Shown piece by piece: positions 7,859 through 10,000 of a DNA stretch of 10,000 nt; within the stretch, counting starts at the first letter, position 1, and each line of letters begins with the position of its first letter. Source of the DNA: Botryococcus braunii. Its lineage: Eukaryota; Chlorophyta; Trebouxiophyceae. Position numbers and translations under genes: made by a program. The DNA is taken from the NCBI GenBank assembly GCA_002005505.1, contig KV908438.1, positions 317,226-327,225 of the forward strand. Direction: 5' to 3'. The notes below the pieces were generated by a model. The model was not told where the DNA came from and ran no database searches. It was given only the letters and a program-made list of their open reading frames with translations.

Positions 7859-8040
7859 TTTGCGTTCCCGGAAGGCGTCGACCATTTTGGCAACCAGGGG
7901 CCCCCCATGTGGGCCCATGTGGAGGGCAGCCACGGCAGCGTGCTGCGCGATGGAGCTGGCCCCCGAGGTTGTGTGGCTCTGTATGGCTGCTGCCGCTTTG
8001 GCAAAGGGTTTCGGAGCGGCCAGATACCCCAATCGCCAGC
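7859..8040 (-). CDS. PAT: Prephenate/aspartate aminotransferase, internal exon
   Basis: This exon completes the split glycine and reads [20 protein letters not shown], then [19 protein letters not shown] and a segment ending [10 protein letters not shown]. The MTG|WRLGY join across the intron is one of the most conserved stretches of the family; its Arg (codon 8035-8033) corresponds to the phosphate-binding arginine after the PLP lysine. [13 protein letters not shown] and a C-terminal FRERR-like sequence match plant prephenate aminotransferases closely. The acceptor is GGGGACAG|GC (AG at 8042-8041) and the donor is CGCAAA|GTACGG (GT at 7858-7857), phase 0. The preceding intron is 931 nt and the following one 349 nt, the latter nearly a third made of (TG)n in the sense direction. 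Confidence 0.93.
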
Positions 8041-8229
8041 CTGTCCCCCGCCCCCGCCATTCCCTCAAGCCCCTCAAGGCATCGTCCTGTGATTAGAACC
8101 TGCAGTGCCAACGCAAACCCCGCCATCTCCCTTTTTCTTAAGTCCTGATCACTCGCAGGGCAGGTCATGATACCCTCACATGGGCTGATGTTGTTTTGGA
8201 TGTTAGCCCTGACCGGCAATGCCAACCAC

Positions 8230-8312
8230 ACCGATGCATGCCGCTTGCTCTCGCTTGATCAATCCGTATGAGGAAGTGAACGGTCGGGCAAGAGCAAGCG
8301 GCATGTGTCGGT
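8230..8312. repeat. Long imperfect inverted repeat (fold-back) in an aminotransferase intron
   Basis: The arms 8230-8260 and 8282-8312 (31 nt each) surround a 21-nt loop. 25 of 31 positions are complementary, including a perfect 15-bp run (8237-8251 with 8291-8305: CATGCCGCTTGCTCT). Five of the six remaining positions would be G-U pairs in a plus-strand RNA. Weaker complementarity continues outwards to about 8190 and 8350 (for example TTAGCCC on the left against GGGCTAA on the right). It lies in the 931-nt intron, near its acceptor end. Candidates are a small non-autonomous element remnant or a hairpin RNA precursor. Confidence 0.85.
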
Positions 8313-8432
8313 TTGGTGGGGATCGCTGGTCGTCGGGCTAAACACCATCAATAATGATATCCGCAAGGGCTGGGCAGGACAATAAATGGAAGAGCGGTTT
8401 GATGGGAAGCCGGAGGGCAAAGTGGGAACGAC

Positions 8433-8662
8433 TCCAGGCCCGTAACATTCCCAAGGCAGGCTATAAACACCATCCCCACACTGTTCCGGGGCAGTACGTA
8501 GCTTTTTGTCTCCCCCCCCCCCCCCGTTTTCTCTTTTTGATTTCTTTCGCTTTGACAAGCTTTCATGAGCAGAATTCGACTAACTGTGGCTCCAGGCCCC
8601 GTCAAAACAGCCCCAAGGCAGGCCATAAACACCATCCCAGCAGTTTTCCGAAGCAGTACCTG
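8433..8662. repeat. About 160-bp spaced direct duplication
   Basis: TCCAGGCCCGTAACATTCCCAAGGCAGGCTATAAACACCATCCC-like sequence at about 8433-8496 recurs at 8591-8662, with several substitutions. Both copies end in a CCGRRGCAGTAC motif that leads into the 40-bp array on the right. A C-run (about 8511-8525) lies between them. Confidence 0.8.
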
Positions 8663-8890
8663 TTTTTGAAGGGGTCTTTGACAAGATGGAGAGGTACCTG
8701 CTTTTCTTGAAATGAGCCCTTCATTACTTGGATCAGGACCTGAAGTTCTGAAAGAGCGTAGGATTAATTGGAGCAGTACCTGTTCTGTTGGATAAGCCTT
8801 CGAGTACTTCTGGCAGTACATTGTTTTTATAATAAGCCTTTGGTTCGTAGGCCTTCGCCATGTAAAGTTTTTGAATGAGCCATTAGTCAG
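8652..8890. repeat. 40-bp tandem array containing copies of the aminotransferase splice donor junction
   Basis: Units start near 8652, 8690, 8731, 8771, 8811 and 8851, with a loose consensus GAGCAGTACCTGTTTTTGRATAAGCCTTCGAGTACTT. The unit at 8770-8804 matches the real exon-intron junction at 8962-8994: 14 identical bases (GGAGCAGTACCTGT), a changed middle, then 13 identical bases (ATAAGCCTTCGAG). The array lies wholly within the intron that begins at 8971. Confidence 0.85.
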
Positions 8891-8924
8891 TTGTGATTCG
8901 GACTAAAACTTAAACAGATTTTTA

Positions 8925-9191
<267 letters not shown>

Positions 9192-9202
9192 CTACCTCCC
9201 CA

Positions 9203-9470
<268 letters not shown>

Positions 9471-9525
9471 TGTTCTTTCTTTTCCTCTGTCGGTTCTCTT
9501 TTGACAACGCTGCTAACGTAGGACG

Positions 9526-9526
<1 letters not shown>

Positions 9527-9592
<66 letters not shown>
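9527..9592. repeat. (TG)n microsatellite, about 33 copies
   Basis: Pure TG dinucleotides followed by a slightly broken TGGTGTGTGGTG tail. It is separated from the (CT)n tract by a 57-bp unique stretch and lies in the same aminotransferase intron. Confidence 0.97.
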
Positions 9593-9599
<7 letters not shown>

Positions 9600-9695
9600 G
9601 TGAATAACACACCTTAAGGCGAAGGGCCTGAAAGAGGCCAAAAGAAGACTGTGGGGTGTCATGGATGCTTCCTTTGATGGGTTGTCGCATCTGGA

Positions 9696-9775
9696 GGACC
9701 TGGGGGACCCGCGGGACGCACCTGACGCACCTGAAGGACCTGGGAGACCCGCGGGACACACCTGACGCACCTGAA
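9696..9775. repeat. Two 40-bp tandem repeats
   Basis: The unit GGACCTGGGGGACCCGCGGGACGCACCTGACGCACCTGAA spans 9696-9735. The second copy, 9736-9775, differs at two bases. It is probably intronic to the aminotransferase gene. Confidence 0.93.
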
Positions 9776-9776
9776 T

Positions 9777-10000
9777 GCTTAAAGTAAACAGATCCAGTAG
9801 GGTCCAAGGGGTGGCGTACCTGGAGACAATGCTAAGGGGTAAACAAAGAATGCAGGGTTCGAGGGTTGAGCAACCTGTAGGAGGTGCGAAGGGTAAACCG
9901 AGAGTGCAGGGTACGAGGGCTGACGCCCACAGAAGTGATGCTTGTGGTGAAGAGAGTCGTTAGGGTCCGAGGGGTGGGCACATGTAAGCGATGCTTAGGG
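9777..10000. repeat. About 55-bp degenerate minisatellite running off the window
   Basis: Four diverged units begin near 9781, 9837, 9892 and 9947. They share GGTAAAC-R-AG-TGCAGGGTNCGAGGGNTG and end in a GATGCTTAGGG-like joint. No aminotransferase exon is visible here, so this is most likely still intron. Confidence 0.75.

Noticed and set aside
8259..8821. Minus-strand open frames with two similar segments (GMVFMACLG and GMVFIACLG)
   Set aside because: These reflect the 160-bp direct duplication inside the aminotransferase intron, not a conserved protein.
9770..9807. DPTGSVYF on the minus strand, resembling the aminotransferase SNPTG-VY motif
   Set aside because: It lies within the 55-bp minisatellite, its flanks do not match the family, and no splice donor leads in phase to the exon at 9140. 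Taken as chance.

Overview
This is nuclear DNA from a eukaryote, most likely a photosynthetic one and probably an alga. Both recognisable genes are split by canonical GT-AG introns whose phases join exactly. One gene is the plant/algal type of prephenate aminotransferase, and the other is a P-type plasma-membrane proton pump of the kind shared by plants and many algae. A green alga is my best guess, but the window holds no marker that settles the lineage. Exons are short (75-230 nt) and introns are 349 to over 2200 nt, loaded with micro- and minisatellites. Nothing bacterial, no CRISPR array, no tRNA or rRNA, and no intact mobile element was seen.

Both genes lie on the minus strand, so they read from right to left. 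Right part (5955-9140 and beyond): the C-terminal 227 codons of a class-I PLP aminotransferase in four exons (9140-8972, 8040-7859, 7509-7355, 6132-5955, ending in TGA). Its earlier exons lie beyond the right edge. The three internal introns hold, in order, a 40-bp repeat array with copies of the splice-donor junction plus a long fold-back; a (TG)54 tract; and about 850 bp of a degenerate 40-bp repeat. The incoming intron (from 9141 rightwards) contains a 267-nt pyrimidine tract, a (TG)n tract and two minisatellites.

Middle (about 3699-5954): intergenic. It is the 3' flank of the aminotransferase and the 5' flank of the pump gene. It carries four tandem repeats, each with a CACGTG G-box, at 5425-5590, and three 31-bp AT-rich repeats at 3689-3781 directly at the predicted pump start codon.

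Left part (366-3698): the first 184 codons of the proton pump in three exons (3698-3585, 1348-1122, 576-366), continuing beyond the left edge. The first intron (2236 nt) contains a 42-bp minisatellite of about 26 copies and roughly 110-bp repeats that copy the splice acceptor of exon 2. The second intron is almost entirely a degenerate GGCAT pentamer array. The third begins with a 255-nt purine tract on the plus strand.

The two genes are not obviously linked in function: one makes arogenate for phenylalanine and tyrosine (normally in the plastid), the other energises the plasma membrane. The most unusual thing here is that, in both genes, tandem repeats inside an intron include near-perfect copies of that intron's own splice junction.
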